Part shown: piece after piece, positions 43,217 through 52,312 of the stretch
Numbering within the stretch: position 1 is the first letter of the stretch
Layout: each line of letters opens with the position of its first letter
Assembly: GCA_026214975.1 (NCBI GenBank)
Contig: JAOBSW010000928.1
Location: 142,774 to 206,773, forward strand
Origin: Gentiana macrophylla
Taxonomy: Eukaryota > Streptophyta > Magnoliopsida > Gentianales > Gentianaceae
Direction of reading: 5' to 3'
Length of the DNA: 64,000 nucleotides
The notes under the pieces: model-generated
The model's input: only the letters and a program-made list of their open reading frames with translations
Databases searched by the model: none
Told to the model about the DNA's origin: nothing
Made by a program: the position numbers and the translations under genes

Positions 43217-43467
43217 TGCCCAAGGACGCCCGTAGGGATAGATTATTGATAAATGAATACGTAGACAATTTTATAATATATAAAATTTAGTATAGATAGA
43301 GATCAATATACCCTGACTTATTACAGCAAGAGATCAATACATTGAATTTGAAAATTTACTTACTCCACCCGATAACTAACTACTATCTTCCTACCTTAAC
43401 AAGGTTTTACACATATTTTCCTATCTATCTTCCTAAGTCCTAACAAGGTTTTACACATATTTTCTTC

Positions 43468-43530
43468 CCCTCCATTTATATATATGGTACGCACGCCTAC
43501 AGATACTAAAGCCTTCGCGTGATTTTGTTA
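43468..43530 (+). promoter_or_regulatory. Shared promoter block, copy E
   Basis: CCATTTATATATATGGTACG is followed by CGCCTACAGATACTAAAGCC and TTCGCGTGATTTTG. It is nearly identical to the block at copy D and about 70 bases from the ATG. Confidence 0.65.
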
Positions 43531-43594
43531 TTTTTATTTTTCCGCAGAATATTATTTTCTCAATCGAACTGGATCACCGTACCGTATATACGTG

Positions 43595-44413
43595 ATGGCT
43601 GACCTAGAGGCGACTAACAATGAAGCCTCCTCCTCGTGTAATTTGTTGGGAGGAGCGTTACCCATGCTTGCAGTGATTGCGGGATTTTTGTTTTTTGGCC
43701 TGGCATCATTGGATCATCAAGCCTATAATAATTCAGATATTCAGGTTTGGCTTATTTTGTTTATTCTGGCTTTTGTTGTTCACTTACTTGCCCTAATTGG
43801 TTTTCTTGGTATCTCTAGAGAAGCCAAGGATAATCCTAAGTTTATTGCAAAAAGTAGTATAAGCTATTCTGTTTTTATCATCATCGGATATGTTGTTACC
43901 TATAAACTTGTTTTTCTCCCAACCCTTGGTGAGTGTTTTCCTTACCTCCCTCGAATCCAAATTCAATCCGCGACATATACTACTAAGAACGTATCCAATT
44001 ATACAGCGGATCTGAGTTTGGAAATGCTCGTCTCGAATCCTGACAAGAGCATAACTATTTCTTACCAAGATTTTGAAGCACTTATCACTGGTCATATCGG
44101 TGATGAAGACATCGTTCCTACCAAGACCATAGGAATGTCGGATCGTTTCCGACAAGAGCCGGGAACTCAAGACCCCTTAATTGTTAAGGTGGAGGGGATG
44201 GAGGGTTGTTCACGTATAGTCGACCTGCATCACGATCACATGGGAGATATTATGGGGAATTTCACTGTCAATTTGTATTTTAAAATCTACTGCAGACGGT
44301 CGTATAATAAAATAATTTTAGGTAATAAAAGAAGCAAGGTGGAGTTTGAATGTGATGATTTGAAGATGAGATTTTCATCGAATGCAACTCAAGCCGAAAT
44401 GATGCTTTCGTGA
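43595..44413 (+). CDS. Family member E: best-preserved LEA_2/NHL-like membrane protein
   Basis: ATG at 43595 opens a frame of 272 codons (MADLEATNNEASSSCNLLGG). Three membrane helices are seen at about residues 20-42 (LPMLAVIAGFLFFGLAS), 53-77 (VWLILFILAFVVHLLALIGF) and 96-115 (SVFIIIGYVVTYKLVFLP), with ISREAKDNPKFIAKSS between helices 2 and 3. The family signature GECFPYLPRIQIQSATY is followed by a beta-rich domain with SLEMLVSNPDKSITISYQDF, MSDRFRQEPGTQDPLIVKVE, NFTVNLYFKIYCRRSYNKII and EFECDDLKMRFSSNATQAEM. The layout (membrane anchor, then a domain with SNPDKSI.ISY) recalls NDR1/HIN1-like LEA_2 proteins, but those have one helix. One extra base near 44407 moves the stop to 44413, losing about 20 C-terminal residues including the LSCxGYY motif of the other copies. 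Function is unknown. Confidence 0.7.
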   Translation: MADLEATNNEASSSCNLLGGALPMLAVIAGFLFFGLASLDHQAYNNSDIQVWLILFILAFVVHLLALIGFLGISREAKDNPKFIAKSSISYSVFIIIGYVVTYKLVFLPTLGECFPYLPRIQIQSATYTTKNVSNYTADLSLEMLVSNPDKSITISYQDFEALITGHIGDEDIVPTKTIGMSDRFRQEPGTQDPLIVKVEGMEGCSRIVDLHHDHMGDIMGNFTVNLYFKIYCRRSYNKIILGNKRSKVEFECDDLKMRFSSNATQAEMMLS

Positions 44414-44724
44414 TGAACCGTTATCGTGTTACGGTTATTATCTTGATAGTATGAACGAGAGGGTTTACCGGAGGAGATAGTAAGTAGTCCAATAAAAAAT
44501 TTCCCCATCTTTTGTTTTGTATTATGTATTCTCTCGTTTATTTAATTTTCCATTCGCATTAAAGTTATACCGGTTACAAATGTTATTTTTATCTTTATTT
44601 TTTAAATCGGATATTTTATTGAAATATTAAGCCAATGCAGGATGTTGGGGATGTTGAAAAATGTGCCCCACCACTAATGATGTATCACTTCTTTCCACAT
44701 CGTTCTCACCTAATTGCAATCCCT

Positions 44725-45262
44725 TGTTGGAGAAAATGTGGAATTGAATTAAAAATGATTGTAAGCGTGTTTTATAATCATTTTATTCAGTGACTTTGTA
44801 AGCGTATTTCGGATATATTCTTGTATAGAATATATGTAATGTTTTATTAATTCTGAAAACTACGTGAGTCGTAGATGAATTCAGGATTTGGAATCATTCA
44901 ATTCGGATAACGAGTGAATGAGAAATTAACGCTTAAAGTCGGTTTGTTGGAAAATTGATGATATGTCATATCGGCCATCGGGCTTAAGTGTGTGTTATGA
45001 AAAGGAAAAATGGGAAGAAACTTTTCTCCCACATTGGTTGGAAGAAGGAAAAAAAAAGCAATATTTATATGATATTGTTTTAGTGTAGTTGGAATAAGAA
45101 ACCAACATTATACATCGTTTCACGCTGGCGCAGGGGTGCAAATCCAATCGGATTTACCCTTGTGCATGCCCGCGTGTCTTGCGTACACGAATGCAGATCG
45201 ATTTGAAGGTTCACAGTCAGAGTTCGGTTTTGCAACTGTTAGTTTGAAGGTTCTCACAATCA
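44725..45262 (+). repeat. 5' LTR, 3'-truncated
   Basis: It aligns with 46986-47541 (both contain CGTGAGTCGTAGATGAATTC, TTCGGATAACGAGTGAATGA, TTAACGCTTAAAGTCGGTTT). Homology ends after TTCTCACAATC.GTCTGCT. The second half of the LTR is missing, presumably by internal deletion. Confidence 0.85.
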
Positions 45263-46985
45263 GTCTGCTAGATTTCCAGCCGGTGTTGATTGTTTTCAGA
45301 TGTTATCTGAGAAATGCTGAATTTCAACCGAACTCTTAAAGAGTTGGTTAAAGCATGGTGAATAGTTCGAGTTAATCTCCGAACTTGTGGGGGGAAGCGA
45401 TAGTTTCCACCGATTTCATTCTTTATAGGTTTACATCGAACAGATGTATAAAGATCCCATATGAGTTGAGGGAAAGCTGAGAGCTTATCTACGAATACTT
45501 GGAAATGTGGGGGTGTTTAGCAAAGGTGGGAATACCTAAAACTAAACAATGTAAGGCCAGGATGGTAGCCAGAGGTTATCACCAAAAGAGGGTCTTCATT
45601 TCTTCATACAAATTCACTAGAAACTCGACTTTCGTCGATATGAGTACTTATCGCAGATGTTGTGGTATGTAAGCTTTAAATCCATCAAATGGATATTAAG
45701 ATCATTGTCTTAAATAGTGAATTAGAAGAATATATGCTAATAATGAGAGTACTCATGATATGGGACTTATAGATGTAATTCTAATAATAATTTTAGAATA
45801 TCGAGGGACTAGTGTTATCACAGTCTCTCGTTATATTGAATTAAATCCGAGGAATTCAATATGTTTGATGAGAGTCCTAAAGCACACATTCACATATTGT
45901 CTAATGTACATGTTGTGAATAAAGCGTGTGGCAGTTTACAAGTAATCCTAGTGCGGATCATTGGAAAGCGATATTACAAGACACAAGTACTTGAAATATT
46001 CAATGAATCGGGATTAGAAAGATCTTGTGATGCCAAGTGGATTATCGATTCTAAAGAATTACAATTCACATGATTGGTGATGTTGCGGTGTTATGGAAGT
46101 CCACAAAGCAAACGTGCATTGCACTTGACAAAGCTGGTGAAGAAGCTAAGTGGCTTCTAAATTTCCTAGAGGAGATTTCTTGCTGGACTACACCGATTGC
46201 TTCCACAGTGATAGCCAATCGGCTTTACATCAAGCACAAAATAGTATGTATAATGGTAAGTGTAGACATATACGTCAACGACATGATACCGTTAAATAAT
46301 TGATCTCTAGTGGTATGATTTCCATCGATTATATTGGATCGAAGGAAAATCTTGCGTGATCCGCTTTCAAAATGTTTACTAGAGATCGATTGTCGGTTTG
46401 ACACTCGAAATGGGACTTAAGCCTATTGAAAGATAAGCTTTGTAATGGTAACCCTACCATGTTGATTTGGAGATCCCAAGATCATGGTTCAAAGGGACAA
46501 CTAAGTTATGGTTGTTGATGAACACTTACCCATTCTCGTGAATAAAAGTGTTGTCCGCCGGAAGTGTGAAGGATAAGTGAAAACTTTTAATGATTCCTAT
46601 AACTTGATTAAATTCGAGTGGGGTATGGCGAGAATACTCTTGATAGGAGGTCACCTATGTAAGTGCGAAGTGGAGCCGCTTCAAAGAGAGTTTAGAGGCT
46701 AGAATTCTCTAACGCACTTTCGAAACCAGGTGTGATTCAGGCCAAAACGAATCCATCCATGAGAACCAAGTACAATGTTAATGGAAATATTGTGTGAGTA
46801 CTATTGTGCTGGTTTTACACTAAAGGTCGAACAGATTCAAGACTTAAGTTCACTGATTAGCCGAGTAAATCCGATAGTATTTCACTAAGGCAGTTCAAAG
46901 CCGAAGTTACATCTCTCGATGCAATATTTTTTCGCTGAATCTCTTGAGTGCAGATCTCGCATTAATTTCCATTCATGTAGGGGAT
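45263..46985 (+). pseudogene. Copia RT and RNase H scraps
   Basis: Near 45555-45620, CKARMVARGYHQKR matches the RT segment KARLVAKGFTQKEG of Copia elements. At about 46000-46120, CDAKWIID, WKSTKQTCIALDKA matches the RNase H stretch C.ADWAG and WKSKKQT.ALS..EAEY. From about 46150, AKWLLNFLEEI and, shifted, HSDSQSALHQAQNS and HIRQRHDTVK correspond to the RNase H C-terminus. GTAGGGGAT before the 3' LTR is a polypurine tract. All frames are broken. Confidence 0.75.
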
Positions 46986-48128
46986 TGTTGGAGAAAATGT
47001 GGAATTGAATTAAAAATGATTGTAAGCGTGTTTTATAATCATTTTATTCAAATGACTTTTGTAAGCGTTGCCGGATATATTCTTGTATAGAATATATGTA
47101 ATGTTTTATTAATTCGAAAACTACGTGAGTCGTAGATGAATTCAGATTTGGAATCATTCAATTCGGATAACGAGTGAATGAGAAATTAACGCTTAAAGTC
47201 GGTTTGTTGGAAAATTGATGATATGTCATATTGGCGCTATTAGGCTTAAGTGTGTGTTATGAAAAGGAAAAATGGGAAGAAACTTTCTCCCACATTGGTT
47301 GGAAGAAGGAAAAGAAGCAATATTTATATGATATTATTTTAGTGTAGTTGGAATAAGAAACCAACATTATACACCGTTCTCACGCTGGCGCAGGTGCAAA
47401 TCAACCGGATTTACCTTGTGCATGCCAGCGTGTCTCCGCATGACACGAATGCGGATCGATTTGAAGGTTCACGATCGAGAGTTCGGTTTTGCAATGCATT
47501 GCATTGCAATCGTTAGTTTGAAGGTTCTCACAATCGTCTGCTTTCGGTTTTACATGAGGCTGAATCAAGGTTCTTTGGTGAGAGTGAGATCTTTATGTTC
47601 CTATCCAACTTTAAGTCGTGATTAAAGCCGAGGCTTTTAGCTTTCAAGTTCCAACATAATCTTTGATATTTATGACATTCAATTCGAAATGAGGTCGTTT
47701 CATTTCCATCGCTTTTTCCATGTCTCTCGCTATATAAACGAGCTACATGAATGGGAAGAAAACACACACACGTAAATACTGATTAAGAGAGTGTTCAATG
47801 TAAATTGTATCATACACATACAAACTTAGTTCGAGTCCATTCACGAGTCGAAGAGATTCTCGGGCATGTCGTCGAGTTCGGCCGTGGTTCAAGTCAAGTA
47901 CTCTACTTGAGCAGGTATAACCGAGTTATCTTGGGAGACAATTGGTAACAACCGGAGTACATACAGGGCCAAAATTGTCTTAAGGACAGTAGTTTCGACT
48001 AAATCTCGGTTTTGTATTGCATCGTATTTTATTTCAATTACTATTGTAATATAGTCATTTAAATATATTAAATAAAATTGTTGATTTAATTTTCGTTTAT
48101 TTATTTTAATTGCGCACGGGGGCTAACA
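46986..48128 (+). repeat. 3' LTR of the degenerate Copia element
   Basis: 1143 bases from TGTTGGAGAAAATGTGG to GGGCTAACA. It includes TATATAAACGAGCTACATGA (TATA box, about 47732) and TCAATGTAAATTGTATCATA. The terminal TGTTGG/CTAACA are inverse. Confidence 0.88.
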
Positions 48129-48133
48129 TCCCT

Positions 48134-48901
48134 CACTGCATGAATCATAGTTTCTATAAAGCTCACACAAATGTCATCACCAAAGATCAGGATCATCGAA
48201 CAAAGAACGATCTTGATAGTACACACTCAAACAAATAACGGTCTTCATACTCGATTATCAACCGGTAACGATCTTCGTAATGGATTGATACCAATAGACT
48301 AAATCATCTGAGTCATGTCAAATTAAACGACATTGTCGCAAAGGACTTTACGGGTGAATCGCAACTTCCAATAGGATAAAACATAGCCTTTCTCAAAGGG
48401 AATCAATAATACCGATTGACACGTGTTTATCCTTTTTTGAAGTTCCGAAAAACAATCTCCAAAGATTAAGTAAAAGTTTTTCCCTCAAGAACAAGCTGCA
48501 CACAAACAACCACGTTGGTTTCCTTGACCAAGTAAAAGCAATGTACAAAAATAAAATATTAAAGGATAAAACCGAGGTAATAGATAAATTAAGTAGAAGT
48601 TTTTCCCTCAAGAACAAGCTGCACACAAACAACCACGTTTGTTTCGTTGACCAAGTAAAAGCAATCTATAAAAAAAAAAAAATTAAAGGATAAAACCAAG
48701 GAAATAGATAATCTTAAATTGATGAATTATATCAATATTGCTTTTGCAATATAAATTATTTATTTAAATAATAAAATAAAAAGACAAGGTTGATGTATTT
48801 TAACTTATCTCAAATATTAACATAAATCTTTTGAAATATTTATATATAATATAAAAATACCAACAAAAAAAAAAAAAAAAACAGCTGGTGAATTAGGCAT
48901 A
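48134..48901. repeat. Intergenic DNA with a 125-bp tandem duplication
   Basis: AGTTTTTCCCTCAAGAACAA and ACACAAACAACCACGTT.GT recur at 48475 and 48598 with their surroundings, giving two head-to-tail copies of about 125 bases (48465-48712). The first 60 bases continue the segmental duplication (CACACAAATGTCATCACCAA). No gene seen. Confidence 0.75.
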
Positions 48902-49382
48902 ATGGAGAACAGTGGTGGTGGATCAACCGGTGAACCGACGCTGAAGGCGGTCGCTCTTAAAAACTTAATTTTCTTGATTGTGGGTTGTCTGCTATTTATC
49001 TTCGTACCGATATCTGTAGGCTACGTCGGCACCTTGTATAGAGGAGACCCTCCCGAGGTTAATGTACCTTTTTTTCTTATGTTAATTATAATTACTATAT
49101 GGGTAGTAGGTGGCCTTTTTCTTTGGCTGGATGCCATGATCCTCCATCACCACGTGGTCCTTCCGGCATCTCGTCGACGGCATCGGCCCCCCTACGACTC
49201 CTCCATCTCCCGTTTCAAAATCCTTTGGGGACAAGTTAAGGATAATCCTATCCTTATTGCAATAGGTTTTATAAGCTATGTTTTTGTTCTCTTTGGAGCG
49301 TATTCTCTTACTTATACACTTGTTTTATTGCCGACCTTCGGTGACTGTCATCCCTACCTTCCCAGAATTCAAATTCAATCTG

Positions 49383-51123
49383 TGATGAGCATAAAATTTA
49401 CCCCTTCAAAGAACAATTTGTAAGGACTCGAAACCGTAGGTAAAACTAAGCTCTCTAGCAGGCGAGTGTGCCGATTAGATTCAGAAAGAGTAGGAAGAGA
49501 GAGTGAGTCGAACCCAAAGGAATTGTGTTTGTAAGTACCAAAGTGAACGTAATGCTTAGTCACAGGTGATCAAAGTTCTTAAGGTTTTGTTTACTACAAC
49601 GACATTAAGTGATTCTAACTAACGAGTCTAAAGATAAAAAGAAAGAAAGAAGATTAAACTACTAAGTTTTGAAGATATTTGAAGAGACATAGCCGAACCA
49701 TGATCAAAATAGCTAGTTTCACCCCAAAGAATGACAAAACCGGGAGTGTGCAATAAACGAACGGACTCTTACATTCAATTTCACGGGTACGTGCTCCTAA
49801 TCCCGGTGCTAAGGTCTGAACAACTCTTCCCCAACACCTTATGCCAAGTCAATTAACCTTTCCTAAGAGAGATTCATTCACAAGACAATCATGCACGAGA
49901 GCCGTTTTAACGTTAGAAACGAGTAACCTCGACTACAATGCGATCTTAGAACCCTTTTCCCACACCTCTCTCTCGAACAACTCTCAAGAGTGGTGTGTGT
50001 GATTTTTGACCCAGGTGATCAATCTAGCCCAAATCGGTTATAACAAGTTCTAAGGCGTAAAAGATGCAAGAAACAACAATAAAAGCACTACCCACTCCCA
50101 ATTTCATTACCCAAAGGATGATTTCACCAAATTTCACATGATTCAAGCTATGAAGAGGATTTAGCTACTCATTATACTAGTTGAAATGCAATGAAAGTAG
50201 TAAATAAGAGACATAACAAGTAAAAGAGAAGAGAAATGTACCATTAGATTGCGAGAAATTCGAGTTTGAGCTATAAAGTACAAAATAGAGAATCACCAAA
50301 AAGTAGGAGACTTGTTGTTTGGAATGAAAATCTAATCTAAGAAATGAAAAGATTAAGCTAAGATATGTTTGATCTACATAAATTTATCATGTTCTAAGCT
50401 ATTACAAAATTCGAGCTATGGGGGGGTAGAGTTTGGCTAAGAAGATGAATAATAATCCCAAAATGGACTAAGGGGTATTTATAGGTGGAGGGAAAATCCT
50501 GCAGATTTTGGTCAACGCCGTTCCAAACAAGTGGAACGTATGCGTTCGCTTGAAAATGCAGGCGACTTAGGGCTTCGTCTTTCGACATTTGGTTTGAAGG
50601 TAGAAGAACGTGCGTTCGAGAGGCACTGGAACGCTGGTTTGAGGTAGTTCTTTGAACCGGCGTTTGGAAGGAAAGTGAACTCTGTTTTTTGACTCGCAAC
50701 TCTGGAGCGCTGGTTTGGGCTTGGAGCGCCGGTTTGGGAAGTGCAGGAACGCTGGTTTGAGAGTTCCAAACCAGCGTTTGGATCTGTGCCACCAATTCTT
50801 CACTTTTTCTCCCTTTTCACCTCTTTTCTCGCCTCGGTCATGTTTCTCATTGTAAACCCTTGCGCTTCGGGTCATCGTGACACCAATACCCTACATCATC
50901 ACAATAACCAAAAACAACCAAAACATTCCAAAGGGTAAACGTGCTCGGGAATGGGGTCAATATCATCGGGGTGGTGGTAAACTATCAAAATGATGAATTA
51001 CCCCCGTGCTAGGAACTCACAATATTACCCCGAAAGTGGTCTAAATCATCCAAAAATGTGCTGAAAATGTGGTAAACGGAGGCCAAACACTGTAGCGGAG
51101 TCACGTAAAGTTGACTCCTATCA
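49383..51123 (-). mobile_element. Solo LTR of a Ty3/gypsy element inside copy G
   Basis: 1741 bases starting TGATGAGCATAAAATTTACC and ending GACTCCTATCA, flanked by a perfect 5-bp duplication ATCTG (49378-49382 and 51124-51128). No internal coding region or second LTR is present. Orientation is minus: the minus strand has CCACCTATAAATACC (about 50490-50475) downstream of a motif-rich U3. The LTR shares its motif cluster and layout with the Athila LTR at 5225-6662 but is a different subfamily. Confidence 0.93.
50511..50790. repeat. AACG/CGTT-type motif cluster in solo-LTR U3
   Basis: About nine GAACGCTGGTTTGA-like units occur, for example at 50514, 50535, 50607, 50640, 50665, 50705, 50724, 50747 and, inverted, near 50767. 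Some neighbours are 19-23 bases apart, others about 25-33. The motif is the same as in the Athila LTR at 6176-6322. Confidence 0.75.
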
Positions 51124-51694
51124 ATCTGCAACCTATAATACTCTTCCTTTCAATCACAACTACTGCAGCAACAACGTATACAATACAACCGGAGGAGGTC
51201 GAGGATATCTGAGTTTGGAAATGCTCTTCTCAAATCGTGGCGTAACCATTTCTTACCAGGATATTGAGGTATTTATCACTCGTCAAATCAACGATGAATA
51301 CCTTTTCACCAACACAACAATGTCGGATCATTTCCGACAAGAATCAAGATGTCAAACACCTTTAAATGTCAAAGTAAATGTAAAGGTGGATATCGATGAT
51401 AACTACTGCTCCTCCTCGCCTATAAGAGACGACATGATAGCCTATTTTGATGTCAATTTGCACTTTAAAATCAACTGCAAATGGCCGTTTAACAAGTTAG
51501 TTTTAGGTAAGGTGAAAAACGAAGTGGCGTTTCAATGTAAGCGGTTCAAGATGATATTTTTATCCAATACGACACAAGCAGAAAAGTTTGGAGATGAAAC
51601 GTTATCGTGTTCTGGTTCTTATATTGGTAGAGGCTCTAGAAGAGGAAATAGTCTACCTGGAGTATATAGTGGTGTACCTGGGACTGGGAGTTAA

Positions 51695-52312
51695 AGAGGA
51701 GAAAGTAGGCAAAGTACGTGGTCTCTTTTTTTTTTTTTTTTTTTGGAAAAATACTATTTTTACAACAAATTAATCATATGTGACAATACACATTCACCTC
51801 CGACTATAATCAAACTCTCATCTACCAATTTCCTCCTTCGATTATGATCACATTCTCATCTTTGTTATTAATTTTTTTTATTATGAAGTGGTCTACTATT
51901 TTTTTTTTTTTTTTTTTTTTTTTTAGCAATTTCAAATTTGCTGTTTATTGAGTTTTTATTCTTTTGTTTTGTTTTTTAATAGAAATTTCAGGTTTTTTTT
52001 TTTTTTGTTGGAAAAGGAATTCCTTTTCTTATAAAGGATGTATATATAGTACTAATTTATTTTTACTTTCTTTGTTTTGCATTGCGTAATTTTAATTTTG
52101 TGTTTTATTTTAAATTTCATGAATAACTCTTTTACCCTTCAAAAAAAAAAAAACCCTAATTTTTAAACATTTTAAATTATTACATGATAATACCAAAAAA
52201 ATGTTATTCCAAACAATCCATTATATGAAGAAAAAAAATTAAAGTAACAAGGAATATATTTGATTAAAAAAACACACATATTCTTACATTGGTTCATAGT
52301 CACAAGTATTTG
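51695..52312. other. T-rich DNA between copy G and the helicase gene
   Basis: Several long T runs (51727-51744, 51900-51924, 51993-52005). It likely contains the 3' ends of copy G (plus) and of the helicase gene (minus), which converge here. No gene seen. Confidence 0.4.

Larger units (their letters stand above)
42690..44724 (+). repeat. Segmental duplication unit 2 (contains copy E)
   Basis: Counterpart of 39576-41660. It begins TCAAGCATCCCTTTAATTAC within fragment F and runs past copy E to CACCTAATTGCAATCCCT, where a Copia element is inserted. The sequence beyond that element (48129-48190) continues the match to 42183-42250. Confidence 0.88.
44725..48128 (+). mobile_element. Degenerate Copia element inserted in unit 2
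   Basis: It begins TGTTGGAGAAAATGTGG and ends GGGGGCTAACA, flanked by a perfect 5-bp duplication TCCCT (44720-44724 and 48129-48133). A 3' LTR (46986-48128) is complete; the 5' LTR is cut short at about 45262. Between them only scraps of Copia RT and RNase H remain. Removing it rejoins CCTAATTGCAA-TCCCT-CACTGCATG, matching unit 1. Confidence 0.9.
48902..51694 (+). pseudogene. Family member G: LEA_2/NHL-like membrane protein interrupted by a solo LTR
   Basis: ATG at 48902 begins MENSGGGSTGEPTLKAVALK. Three helices follow (LIFLIVGCLLFIFVPISVGY; FFLMLIIITIWVVGGLFLWL; IGFISYVFVLFGAYSLTYTL), then GDCHPYLPRIQIQS. The reading enters a solo LTR (49383-51123) and stops at 49423. Beyond the LTR the same frame resumes at 51129 with ATYNTLPFNHNYCSNN and continues LSLEMLFSNRGVTISYQDIE, MSDHFRQESRCQTPLNVKV, FDVNLHFKINCKWPFNKLVL, CKRFKMIFLSNTTQ and LSCSGSYIG to a stop at 51694. 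Apart from the insertion the gene has no lesion, so it was intact when the element landed. It is the most diverged copy, with an acidic-free glycine-rich C-terminus (PGVYSGVPGTGS). Confidence 0.8.
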
